Shown: positions 17,779 through 25,552 of the stretch, one piece after another
Numbering within the stretch: position 1 is the stretch's first letter
Layout of the letters: every line of letters starts with the position of its first letter
Assembly: GCA_028281765.1 (NCBI GenBank)
Contig: JANQJF010000102.1
Span: forward strand, 62,001-126,000
Reading direction: 5' to 3'
DNA from: Planctomycetota bacterium
GTDB taxonomy: Bacteria; Planctomycetota; UBA1135; UBA2386
Length of the DNA stretch: 64,000 nt
Translations under genes and position numbers: made by a program
Notes under the pieces: model-generated
What the model saw: only the letters and a program-made list of their open reading frames with translations
Databases searched by the model: none
Told to the model about the DNA's origin: nothing

Positions 17779-18935
17779 CCGAACCGCACGCTGTACACCG
17801 GTGGCAGGTTGTGCGCGGCCGCGTGCCAGCTCTCGCCGCGATCTTCACTCACGTAGACGTTGCCCGTCGTGCTGCCGAATGCGAGCAGCTCCCCATCGAT
17901 GTCGAGCGCATGGCGATAGACGACGTCGTAGGCATTCTCCTGCGGGAGTCCCTCGCGCAGCCGCTCCCAGCTCTCGCCGCCGTCGCGGGTCCGCGCGACG
18001 AACAGCGATCCATCGACCGTGACGCGCTGCATGTCGCTGAGGCCCGGCACGAGCCACGCGGTCCGCCCGTCGTCCGGATCCGCCGCGACCGGGAATCCGA
18101 AGTGCACACCACTGTCCGGGTCGCTGACCTTGCGCCAGGTCTCCGCACCGTTGTAGCTGTAGAAGACGCCGCAGTGGTTCTGCTGCCACACGTGGTCGGG
18201 CTGGTTGTGGCAGAGCATGATCGCGTGTGGGTCGTGACCAGCCCATTCGGCTTCCGGATCCGGCGCGTAATCCATCCGCAGCCCCTTGTTGCGACTTCGC
18301 CAGGTCTCGCCTCCATCGGTCGTCTCGAAGACGCCTGCGGTTGAGATCGCGACAAGAATCCGCTTGGGGTCACGCGGATCGACGACGATCGAGTGGAGCC
18401 CCGGCGAGAATTCCCCTTCTGCCGCCGGCGTGCCGTACCACATCGTCTCGCCCGAGCCGTCGCCGTCGAACAGGTTGCCGCCGCGTGACTCGTGATCCCA
18501 CAAGCCACGATTCAGCTCGAAGCTCTCGCCGCCGTCGCGAGAGACGAACAGGCCGCCGGGGATCGTCCCCGCGTAGATCGCGTCGGGTCCGAACCCGAGC
18601 GTCCACAGCTTGAGCAGTGTCGCCGGCTTGATCGTCGGCGCGCCTTCCCCGGGCCCGGTGTCGGTCGGCGGCGGCGGCAGCAGATGCCGCGCACCCTCGG
18701 GGTAGCCGATCTGCGGCGCGTCGTTCCAGGTCGCGCCATCGTCGGTCGAACGCGACAGCTTCGCGCCCCAGTGGCCATGACCCAACGCCGCCCACAGGAC
18801 ACCGGTGCCGGGATCCCGGGCAACGAAGTTGACTCCGGCGCCAGTGTGGCCGATCAGCTTCGGGCGCCACGAGCCGCCATTCTTCTCGACTGCGAACGTC
18901 CCCTTGCGGGTACCAATCAGGATACGACCGGACAT
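17775..18935 (-). CDS. Cytoplasmic BNR/WD40-like beta-propeller protein
   Basis: A 386-residue protein built of sialidase-like Asp-box repeats. The boxes seen are STDDGATW, SRDGGESF, TTDGGETW, SYNGAETW, TRDGGESW and SEDRGESW, consistent with a six- to seven-bladed propeller. The opening ILIGTRKGTFAVE is typical of the family often labelled exo-alpha-sialidase or glycosyl hydrolase, but the sialidase Arg triad and Tyr/Glu nucleophile are not apparent. There is no signal peptide, so it acts in the cytoplasm. It follows a MoaD/ThiS-like gene by 32 bp on the same strand, a pairing I recall from other bacteria. Its stop overlaps the serine hydrolase stop. Confidence 0.85.
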   Translation of the reverse strand: MSGRILIGTRKGTFAVEKNGGSWRPKLIGHTGAGVNFVARDPGTGVLWAALGHGHWGAKLSRSTDDGATWNDAPQIGYPEGARHLLPPPPTDTGPGEGAPTIKPATLLKLWTLGFGPDAIYAGTIPGGLFVSRDGGESFELNRGLWDHESRGGNLFDGDGSGETMWYGTPAAEGEFSPGLHSIVVDPRDPKRILVAISTAGVFETTDGGETWRSRNKGLRMDYAPDPEAEWAGHDPHAIMLCHNQPDHVWQQNHCGVFYSYNGAETWRKVSDPDSGVHFGFPVAADPDDGRTAWLVPGLSDMQRVTVDGSLFVARTRDGGESWERLREGLPQENAYDVVYRHALDIDGELLAFGSTTGNVYVSEDRGESWHAAAHNLPPVYSVRFG

Positions 18936-18967
18936 CGATCACTCCGGGGGTCGGGGTCTGGGCGGAG

Positions 18968-19246
18968 TCAGCCGCCGCTGAGTGCTTGTAGGATCAGGAC
19001 TCGAGAGTCCTCGGACACGGCGTCGGTGAGCGTCGCGCGATCGGTCACCCGGCGCTCGCCGACGAAAATATTGACGTGCTGGCGCAAGCGTCCGACCTCG
19101 TCGCAGACATAGAACGCAAAACCAGGCGCGAGCGCTTCCATCCCCTGCACGATCTCCGCAACCGTCGTTCCGTCGACCTCGAGGGCCTGGCCCTCGAGCT
19201 TCGGGAAGTAGAGGAACAGATGGGGGGTCAGCTCCACGCGCGCCAT
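18968..19246 (-). CDS. MoaD/ThiS-family ubiquitin-like protein
   Basis: A 92-residue beta-grasp protein ending in Gly-Gly (LSGG), the tail that E1-like enzymes adenylate and thiocarboxylate. It starts VELTPHLFLYFPKLEGQ, then VDGTTVAEIVQGMEALAPGF, and ends RVLILQALSGG; length and layout fit MoaD/ThiS. No moaE, thiG, moeB or sulfurtransferase gene is in the window, so a role in molybdopterin or thiazole synthesis is not supported by context. The ATG at 19246 was preferred over an in-frame upstream start because it begins the first strand. A TAGCAT hexamer lies 8 bases upstream. It is the first gene of a two-gene operon with the BNR propeller. Confidence 0.85.
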   Translation of the reverse strand: MARVELTPHLFLYFPKLEGQALEVDGTTVAEIVQGMEALAPGFAFYVCDEVGRLRQHVNIFVGERRVTDRATLTDAVSEDSRVLILQALSGG

Positions 19247-19254
19247 GACGGTGG

Positions 19255-19260
19255 ATGCTA
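19255..19260 (-). promoter_or_regulatory. -10-like hexamer for the MoaD-like gene
   Basis: TAGCAT on the minus strand lies 8 bases before the ATG at 19246, with no Shine-Dalgarno between. It stands back to back with the plus-strand hexamer at 19273, inside only 38 bp separating two divergent start codons. Confidence 0.4.
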
Positions 19261-19272
19261 ACGACACACGGC

Positions 19273-19278
19273 TACAAT
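19273..19278 (+). promoter_or_regulatory. -10 element for the PQQ-like propeller gene
   Basis: TACAAT matches the bacterial -10 consensus at five of six positions and lies 6 bases before the ATG at 19285. Transcription starting 6-7 bases downstream would begin at the ATG itself, giving a leaderless mRNA. No -35 is recognisable. Confidence 0.45.
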
Positions 19279-19284
19279 CCCGAC

Positions 19285-20595
19285 ATGCGTTTCGGTCCCG
19301 CACACTTCCTCGCGACCCTCTCGATCCTCGCGCTGCCCCTGAGGGCGCAGGAGTCGTGGCCGCGCTGGCGCGGCCCGCACGACACCGGCGTGGCGCCAGC
19401 CGCCAAGCCGCCGATTCGGTGGAGCGAGAAGGAGAACGTTCGCTTCAAGACGCCGCTGCCCGGCACGGGACACGGCAGTCCGGTGGTGCACGGGGACCGG
19501 ATCTACCTGACCGCGACCGTGGCATTCGGAGACGCCGGAGAGCCGGTCCCCGACGACGCCCCGGGCGCGCACGACAACGCGCGCGTGACCCGCGACCATC
19601 GCTTCGTCGTGATCGCGGTCGATCGACACTCTGGTGAGATCGTCTGGCAGGAGACGGTGCACGAGCAGCGGCCGCACGCGGTCTTCCACAAGAGCAGCAC
19701 CCTGACCGCGGCGTCACCCGCGACCGACGGTGAGCACGTGTTCGCTTTTTTCGGCTCGTACGGTGTGTTCGCCCTCGACATGGGCGGCGACGTCGTCTGG
19801 CACACGGACCTCGGCGACATGAACGTCAAACACGGTCACGGCGAAGGCGCGACGCCCGCGCTCAGCGGCGACACGCTGATCGTCAACTGGGACCACGAGG
19901 GCCAGTCGTTCATCGTCGCGTTCGACAAGAGCACGGGAGAAGAGCGCTGGCGCAAGGACCGCGACGAGGTCACGTCGTGGGCGACGCCGATCGTCGTCGA
20001 GCACGACGGCAAGCGTCAAGTCATCGTGAGCGGCACGACCTGCGTGCGCGCGTACGATCTGGAGACCGGCGACGTGATCTGGAGCTGCCGGGGGCTGTCG
20101 CACAACGTCGTCGCCTCCCCCGTCGCGGCGGACGGCATGGTCTTCGCAGGCAGCAGCTACGAAAAGAAGCGAATGTTCGCCGTCCGACTGGAGGGCGCCG
20201 CAGGGGACATCACGAACACGGACAACGTCGTCTGGCGTCGCCAACGCCGCACGCCCTACGTGCCCTCACCACTCCTCTACGGCGATACGCTCTACTTCCT
20301 CAACCACTACCAGGGCTTCCTGTCGCGGGCCGACACGAAGACCGGCGCCGAGCGTGGTCGCCCGATGCGGCTGCCCGGGATGCGCGCGATCTACGCCTCT
20401 CCGGTCGGCGCCGCGGATCGGATCTACATCACGGATCTCGAGGGCGCGACGCTCGTGCTCAGCCACGAGCCGGACGAGCCGAAGATCCTCGCGCGGAACG
20501 TGCTGAACGACAGCTTCAGCGCGTCGGCGGCGCTGGTGGGCGATGCGATCTACTTCCGCGGTCGACGCTCCCTCTACTGCATCGCCGAGGACTGA
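19285..20595 (+). CDS. Exported PQQ-binding-like beta-propeller protein
   Basis: A 436-residue secreted protein with a signal peptide ending ALPLRAQ (about residue 22). The mature protein opens with SWPRWRGPHDTGVAP, the W..WRGP..TG start typical of planctomycete PQQ-like propellers. Repeated blade motifs follow: GHGSPVVHGDRIYLTA, VIAVDRHSGEIVWQ, VFALDMGGDVVWH, VRAYDLETGDVIWSCRG and a C-terminal DAIYFRGRRSLYCI. No PQQ-dehydrogenase catalytic Asp/Cys-Cys signature is seen, so it is probably a non-enzymatic or unknown-function propeller in the periplasm. Its ATG follows a TACAAT -10 by 6 bases. Confidence 0.9.
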   Translation: MRFGPAHFLATLSILALPLRAQESWPRWRGPHDTGVAPAAKPPIRWSEKENVRFKTPLPGTGHGSPVVHGDRIYLTATVAFGDAGEPVPDDAPGAHDNARVTRDHRFVVIAVDRHSGEIVWQETVHEQRPHAVFHKSSTLTAASPATDGEHVFAFFGSYGVFALDMGGDVVWHTDLGDMNVKHGHGEGATPALSGDTLIVNWDHEGQSFIVAFDKSTGEERWRKDRDEVTSWATPIVVEHDGKRQVIVSGTTCVRAYDLETGDVIWSCRGLSHNVVASPVAADGMVFAGSSYEKKRMFAVRLEGAAGDITNTDNVVWRRQRRTPYVPSPLLYGDTLYFLNHYQGFLSRADTKTGAERGRPMRLPGMRAIYASPVGAADRIYITDLEGATLVLSHEPDEPKILARNVLNDSFSASAALVGDAIYFRGRRSLYCIAED

Positions 20596-20607
20596 GCGGG
20601 GCGCGGC

Positions 20608-21051
20608 TCAGCCCATCGCCGCAGAGACCTTGCGGGTCAGATCGGCGACCTCGAGACCGCGGGCGTTCTTGATTTCGCCGTGCCGCACGATGCAGTCGAA
20701 GCCGAGCTGCTTTGCGACCTTCTCGCAGGCCTTCCGCACCTTGGTGTCGATGGCCGAGATCAGAAGGCTGTAGCGGCCGGAGCCCTTACGGACACCCTGC
20801 GATTTGATCTCGCGCCATTCGGACGTCGCGTTGCGCAGACGCTTGTAGTCGACCGTCGCCGGCTTCGTGCAGCCCGACGGCGCGCCGAACAGGGCCGAGG
20901 CCTCGCTCTTCAGCTCGATGCCGTTGGCCGCCGCGGTGTGCGCCCAAGCGTTCTCCGAGGTCATCGCCATCACCACCAAGCAGCCGAGCCAGAACACGTA
21001 CGACAGGAGGCGGTTCGTGGAGGTCTCGACGGCGTTGCGGGACTGCATCAT
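20608..21051 (-). CDS. Small exported protein with Skp/OmpH-like C-terminus
   Basis: A 147-residue protein with a signal peptide (hydrophobic core LLSYVFWLGCLVVMAM, cut near AWAHT). The mature part is mainly helical. Its last 50 residues, including AIDTKVRKACEKVAKQLGFDCIV and EVADLTRKVSAAMG, resemble the tail of OmpH/Skp chaperones, where AxxxGYDxVL and DITDEV occur at the same places. It is shorter than Skp in the central helices. A role as a periplasmic chaperone is inference. The ATG at 21051 is preferred; a TTG at 21111 would put an implausible hydrophilic stretch before the signal peptide. Confidence 0.65.
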   Translation of the reverse strand: MMQSRNAVETSTNRLLSYVFWLGCLVVMAMTSENAWAHTAAANGIELKSEASALFGAPSGCTKPATVDYKRLRNATSEWREIKSQGVRKGSGRYSLLISAIDTKVRKACEKVAKQLGFDCIVRHGEIKNARGLEVADLTRKVSAAMG

Positions 21052-21149
21052 GGGGATCTCGTTCGCTGGAAGTCGGCGTGTGGATTCCTGTTCGAAGTCC
21101 TCAAGCGACAACCGTCAGATTGACGTGCCGAAAAAGGCTCCATTCCGAC

Positions 21150-21176
21150 AAAAAAACCGCGGTGAGCGCTGCGGCT
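21150..21176 (-). terminator. Intrinsic terminator for the 21250-22419 gene
   Basis: On the minus strand a short G+C stem (CCGC pairing with GCGG, extendable by one G-T and one A-T pair) is followed by seven Ts (21156-21150). It lies about 75 bases after the stop at 21250 and is the clearest factor-independent terminator in the window. Confidence 0.55.
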
Positions 21177-21249
21177 TCCTTGCTGCCCGGTAAGGGGCAG
21201 GGCGAACGCGAACCGAACCGGATTCTCCCGGCTCAGCAATCTTTCCCGT

Positions 21250-22419
21250 TCAATCGCCGAACACGAGCGTCAGCAGGTCCGACGCCACGAGCGGGAGATC
21301 GACCCCACAGGGCCCCGTCGCGTCGGCGACGAACAGCTGGGTCTGGATCGAAGACGCCAGCAGTGTCGGATCACACGAGGCGCCGAGTTCGAGCGTCCCC
21401 GCGCCCCCGGCCATCGGCACCGTCACCGCCGCGATCGGCGCACCGATGTGCAGCGTGATCCCGCAGAACGGCACGGGCACCTGCGGGCCGAGGCCGAACA
21501 GCACCGAACCGCTGACCGCCTGGCCGCTCGGCTCGCTCAGCGCCAGCCCGTACGGGGCACCGAGAACCGGCACGCCGGCGACCGGAGTCAGCGTCGGCGC
21601 GCCCGCGGCGCCCGGAGTCGCCGTCCCGCTGTTGGTCGCGGATGCGGTGACGTCCGCGAAGGCATCGTTGTGGCCGAGGTAGACCGTCGCTGCGAACTGG
21701 CCGCCGGCGGGCACGACGACGTCCCATTCGAACGCGCCGGTGAAGTCGCCCGGGCCGAACGGCAGGCCCGCGTTCGCCAAGCTGTACGTCGTGCCGTCGA
21801 ACTGGATCCGTTGGATCAGGTCGAACCATGGCGCGACCTCGTATGCGGTCGCATCGACGCCGTACATCTCGGCGCAGCCGCCGCACGGGTGGTCGTCCCC
21901 GAGCTGGATTCGATCAGGACCGCTGGACGCCGGCAGGGTCAAGTCGTCGTCGACCGAGTTATTGAAGTCGAAGTCCGCGTAGAAGAACAGCCGACCGACG
22001 AACGGCGTGGTCGAGATGTTCGTCAACGTCATGACGTGTTCGACGAAGCCGCTGTCGGCACCCGTCGAACGCACGGTCGCCGCCCACCGGGCATCGACCA
22101 GGCCAGCCAGGTCGACGTCGGACCAGTCCATCTGCGCCGCATTCCCCAAGAAGCTCGACGTGAACGCCGCGTTGTTCTGATCGAGGAACGGCCGCGCGTT
22201 CAGGTCGGTGTTCGTGCGCCAGAGCCACCGACTCTCGCGCAGGATGTCCGTGACGCAGGGCGACGCGCTCAGGTCAGCGAACTGCGGCGCGAAGATCCCA
22301 GGAGGAGGAAACGCGCCAAGGCTCCACGACGTGTTGCCGTCGCTGATCGTGCCTTGAGCAACGCACACGCTCGTGCAACCGAGCGTAAGGAGGCGGAGCA
22401 GAGAGGAAGCGGCGCGCAT
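21250..22419 (-). CDS. Secreted protein of unknown function, planctomycete type
   Basis: A 389-residue protein with a signal peptide ending TSVCVAQ (residue 22). Residues 30-230 form an all-beta domain (GDFTGAFEWDVVVPAGGQFAATVYLGHN; ADFDFNNSVDDD), with a conserved-looking cysteine pair in HPCGGCAEMYG. The C-terminal 100 residues (GLALSEPSGQAVSGSVLFGLG, TLELGASCDPTLLASSIQTQ) resemble a terminal module found on many secreted planctomycete proteins. No catalytic motif is recognised. It is monocistronic, with a TAACGT hexamer 9 bases before the ATG and a terminator downstream. Confidence 0.75.
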   Translation of the reverse strand: MRAASSLLRLLTLGCTSVCVAQGTISDGNTSWSLGAFPPPGIFAPQFADLSASPCVTDILRESRWLWRTNTDLNARPFLDQNNAAFTSSFLGNAAQMDWSDVDLAGLVDARWAATVRSTGADSGFVEHVMTLTNISTTPFVGRLFFYADFDFNNSVDDDLTLPASSGPDRIQLGDDHPCGGCAEMYGVDATAYEVAPWFDLIQRIQFDGTTYSLANAGLPFGPGDFTGAFEWDVVVPAGGQFAATVYLGHNDAFADVTASATNSGTATPGAAGAPTLTPVAGVPVLGAPYGLALSEPSGQAVSGSVLFGLGPQVPVPFCGITLHIGAPIAAVTVPMAGGAGTLELGASCDPTLLASSIQTQLFVADATGPCGVDLPLVASDLLTLVFGD

Positions 22420-22572
22420 CGCGACGCCACGTTAGCACGGCGCGGACGCTCGTGGTCACGTGCTGTCCGTACGGCATGCCGCAGAACCCCGCGAGACGCA
22501 CGCCGCTCTGAGCGGTCCCAGCGGCCGTTCGGGGCAGCGGAGATGCCCCTGCAGCGCGGCTTCTCGCCGTCG

Positions 22573-22578
22573 TAGACT
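22573..22578 (+). promoter_or_regulatory. -10-like hexamer for the amidohydrolase operon
   Basis: TAGACT lies 7 bases before the ATG at 22586, with no Shine-Dalgarno between. The spacing fits a leaderless or near-leaderless transcript of the two-gene amidohydrolase operon. Confidence 0.4.
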
Positions 22579-22585
22579 GCGCTCC

Positions 22586-25552
22586 ATGCGCTCCGTCGTC
22601 CCGTTCTTGCTCGCCGCGTTCTCCCTGCCCGCGCAGCGCCCGCCGCACAACGGTCCCGAGCCCGCCGCGCCGGACTGGCAGGTGCTCACCGGCGGGACGG
22701 TCCACACGGAGCCCGGCAAGCCGCCGTTGGACGGAGCCTCGGTCGTGATCCGCGCGGGACGAATCGTCGCGGTGAACCCGGACGGAGCGACTCCGAGCGG
22801 CGCGAGAGCCTGGGACTGTTCGGGGCTGTCGATCTACGCCGCGTTCCTCGACGCGCACGTCGGAGTCGACGCGCCGGTCGACGAGTCGCGACCGACCGAT
22901 CACTGGAGTGTCAACGTGCTGGCCCGCCGCTCGGCACTGGGCGGCGCCGGCATCGACGGGAAGACCGCGGACACGTTGCGCAAGCTCGGCTTCGGCGCGG
23001 CCGCGATCGCTCCGAACGACGGGGTGTTCCGCGGCGCGGGTGCGGTCGTGACGCTCGAGGTCCCGCAGGACGGCGAACGTCGCCACGTCGTGCGGTCGGA
23101 CTGCTACCAATCCCTCGGCTTCCGCTCGCGCGGCGATCGCAACGACTACCCTCGCGCGCAGATGGGCGTCATCGCGCTCATGCGTCAGACGTTGAGCGAC
23201 GCGGACTGGCACCGCGACAACGGCGCGAGCCCCAAGCCCGACCTCGAGGCGCTGACCGCGGACACGACGCTGCTGTTCGACACGACGGACGAGCTGGAGG
23301 CGCTGCGTGCCACGAAAGTCGCCCGGGAGTTCGGGCGTCCGGCTCTTCTCCTCGGCAGCGGCACGGAGTTTCGACGACTCGATGCGCTGCAGGCATGCCA
23401 GCTCCCGATCGTCGTCCCGCTGGCGTTCGCCGCCCCGCCACGCATCGATTCGATCCAGGCTCGCGAGTCCGTCACGCTGCGTCAGATGCTCACGTGGGAG
23501 CACGCGCCGACGAATCCCCGTCGGCTGATCGATCGCGGCCTGACGGTCGCACTCACGACTGGCAAACTCGGGAAGCGCAGCCGCTTTCACGATCGGCTGC
23601 GGAAGGCCGCGAAACACGGCCTGACGCACGACCAGGCGCACGCCGCGCTGACGACGACGCCCGCGCGGCTGCTCGGAGTCGACGACCGGCTCGGTCGCAT
23701 CGCGCCGGGACTCATGGCAAACCTCGTGGTCGTCGACGGGCGACTCGGGGGCGAGAAGTTCGAGACGCGATCGATCTGGATTCGTGGCCGCCATCACGAG
23801 ATCGAGACTCCGCCGCGCGTCGAGCTCGCCGGTCGGTGGTCCGCCGCGCTCGGACTTGGCGGCGCGCAGGTCGACGCGCTCGAGTTCGAAACCAACCGCA
23901 AGGCCACGGTGCTCGCCGGTGACATGAAGGTGCAAGCGAAACGCGTGCGCTGCCGCGAGCGCCAGGTCGACCTCACGTTCGACGCCGAGCCGCTGGGCGG
24001 AACGGGCGTCGTGACGCTCAACGCCGTCGTGGATCCCAAGCGCATGTTCGGCTCCGGAGTCGACGCGTCCGGGAGGCGCTTCGGATGGAGCGCGCGCCGC
24101 ACCGGCGAGCTCGCGGCCGAAGCCGGCGCGAACAAGGAGAAGTCGGACGAGGAGTTCCGCGCGCGTCTCGACGTCGAGCTGCCGGTCCCGTTCGGCGCCT
24201 TCGGCGTGACCGAGCTGCCGCAGAAGCGAAGCCTCATCGTGCGCGCCGACAGGATCTGGACGTCGGGTCCGAACGGCGTAGTCGACAACGGCGCGATGCT
24301 GATTCGCGACGGCAAGATCGCGTGGGTCGGGCCCGCAAGCGAAGCGCCGAGCGGCATCGACGCCGCGCTCGTCGACGCATCCGGCCTGCAGGTCACGCCG
24401 GGACTCATCGACTGCCATTCCCACACCGGCATCAGCCGTGGGGTCAACGAGGGCACCCAGGCGGTCACCAGCGAAGTCCGCGTGCAGGACGTCATCAACC
24501 CCGACGACATCGGCTGGTATCGCGAACTCGCGGGCGGCCTGACCGCCGCCAACCAGCTGCACGGCAGCGCCAACCCGATCGGCGGCCAGAACTCGGTCGT
24601 CAAGCTTCGCTGGGGCGTCGACCATCCCGACGACATGCGACTCGCGGGCGCGCCGGGCGGCATCAAGTTCGCGCTCGGCGAGAACGTCAAGCAGTCCAAT
24701 CGCGGGAACGACTACCGGACGCGCTACCCACAAACGCGAATGGGCGTCGAAGCGCTGATGGTCGATCGCTTCTCACGCGCGCGCGACTACGCCGAGTCTC
24801 TGGCTCGCGGCGACAAGGCGCGCCGCGACCTCGAGCTGGAGGCGCTCGCGGAGATCCTCGCGGGCACCCGATTCGTGCACTGCCACAGCTACCGGCAGGA
24901 CGAGATCCTGATGCTGTGCCGCATCGCGGAGCAATTCGACTTCACGATCGGCACGTTCCAACACGGCCTCGAGTGCTACAAGGTCGCGGAGGCGGTGCGC
25001 AAGGTCGCGCGCGGCGCGTCGATCTTCACCGACTGGTGGGCCTACAAGTTCGAGGTCTTCGACGCGATCCCACAGAACGGCGCGATCCTGCACGAGGTCG
25101 GTGTCACGGTTTCGTTCAACAGCGACTCGAACGAACTCGCGCGTCGCATGAACGGCGAAGCGGCAAAGGGCGTGAAGTACGGCGGCGTCGCACCCGCCGA
25201 CGCGCTGAAGTTCGTCACCCTGAATCCGGCGCGCCAGCTCGGCGTGGAAGATCGCATCGGCTCCCTCGAGAAGGGCAAAGACGCGGACTTCGTGATCTGG
25301 TCCGGCGATCCCCTGAGCAGCATGAGCCGATGCCTCGCGACCTACATCGACGGCCAACGCTACTGGTCCGACGAGCAGGACCGCGAGTTGCGTCGTGCGG
25401 TCCGGGCAGAACGAGAGCGGCTGTTCCAAATCCTGCTGACGCTCGACGACAGCGAGTTCGAGGACGGCGAGAACAACGGCGACGACGCAGCCCTCGAGTA
25501 CGACAACTTCCCCGGTGAGTGCGGCTGCTGCGACGCGGAGGAAGCACGATGA
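22586..25552 (+). CDS. Exported two-module amidohydrolase (dead N-terminal, intact C-terminal module)
   Basis: A 988-residue secreted protein with a signal peptide (FLLAAFSLPAQ). It carries two amidohydrolase-superfamily modules in tandem. The N-terminal module (about 30-400) keeps the fold (LTGGTVHTEPG, TTTPARLLGVDDRLGRIAPG) but has LDAHVG where the metal-binding HxH should be. A beta-rich linker covers about 400-545. The C-terminal module (about 546-950) is intact: GLIDCHSHTGIS (HxH), FVHCHSYR, TFQHGLE and the catalytic Asp region FNSDSNE, then ALKFVTLNPARQLGVEDRIGSLEKGKDADFVIWSGDP. It probably cleaves a cyclic amide or peptide-like bond in the periplasm. Its stop overlaps the next start (ATGA). 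Confidence 0.9.
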   Translation: MRSVVPFLLAAFSLPAQRPPHNGPEPAAPDWQVLTGGTVHTEPGKPPLDGASVVIRAGRIVAVNPDGATPSGARAWDCSGLSIYAAFLDAHVGVDAPVDESRPTDHWSVNVLARRSALGGAGIDGKTADTLRKLGFGAAAIAPNDGVFRGAGAVVTLEVPQDGERRHVVRSDCYQSLGFRSRGDRNDYPRAQMGVIALMRQTLSDADWHRDNGASPKPDLEALTADTTLLFDTTDELEALRATKVAREFGRPALLLGSGTEFRRLDALQACQLPIVVPLAFAAPPRIDSIQARESVTLRQMLTWEHAPTNPRRLIDRGLTVALTTGKLGKRSRFHDRLRKAAKHGLTHDQAHAALTTTPARLLGVDDRLGRIAPGLMANLVVVDGRLGGEKFETRSIWIRGRHHEIETPPRVELAGRWSAALGLGGAQVDALEFETNRKATVLAGDMKVQAKRVRCRERQVDLTFDAEPLGGTGVVTLNAVVDPKRMFGSGVDASGRRFGWSARRTGELAAEAGANKEKSDEEFRARLDVELPVPFGAFGVTELPQKRSLIVRADRIWTSGPNGVVDNGAMLIRDGKIAWVGPASEAPSGIDAALVDASGLQVTPGLIDCHSHTGISRGVNEGTQAVTSEVRVQDVINPDDIGWYRELAGGLTAANQLHGSANPIGGQNSVVKLRWGVDHPDDMRLAGAPGGIKFALGENVKQSNRGNDYRTRYPQTRMGVEALMVDRFSRARDYAESLARGDKARRDLELEALAEILAGTRFVHCHSYRQDEILMLCRIAEQFDFTIGTFQHGLECYKVAEAVRKVARGASIFTDWWAYKFEVFDAIPQNGAILHEVGVTVSFNSDSNELARRMNGEAAKGVKYGGVAPADALKFVTLNPARQLGVEDRIGSLEKGKDADFVIWSGDPLSSMSRCLATYIDGQRYWSDEQDRELRRAVRAERERLFQILLTLDDSEFEDGENNGDDAALEYDNFPGECGCCDAEEAR

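Noticed and set aside
17775..18935. True sialidase
   Set aside because: Asp-boxes are present, but the Arg triad and catalytic Tyr/Glu are not visible and there is no export signal.
18968..19246. Molybdopterin synthase small subunit (moaD)
   Set aside because: The fold and Gly-Gly tail fit, but no moaE, moaA-C or moeB is near and its operon partner is a BNR propeller.
22274..24733. 819-residue open frame antisense to the amidohydrolase
   Set aside because: The plus strand has the signal peptide and metal-site motifs; the antisense frame is an Arg/Asp-rich shadow.
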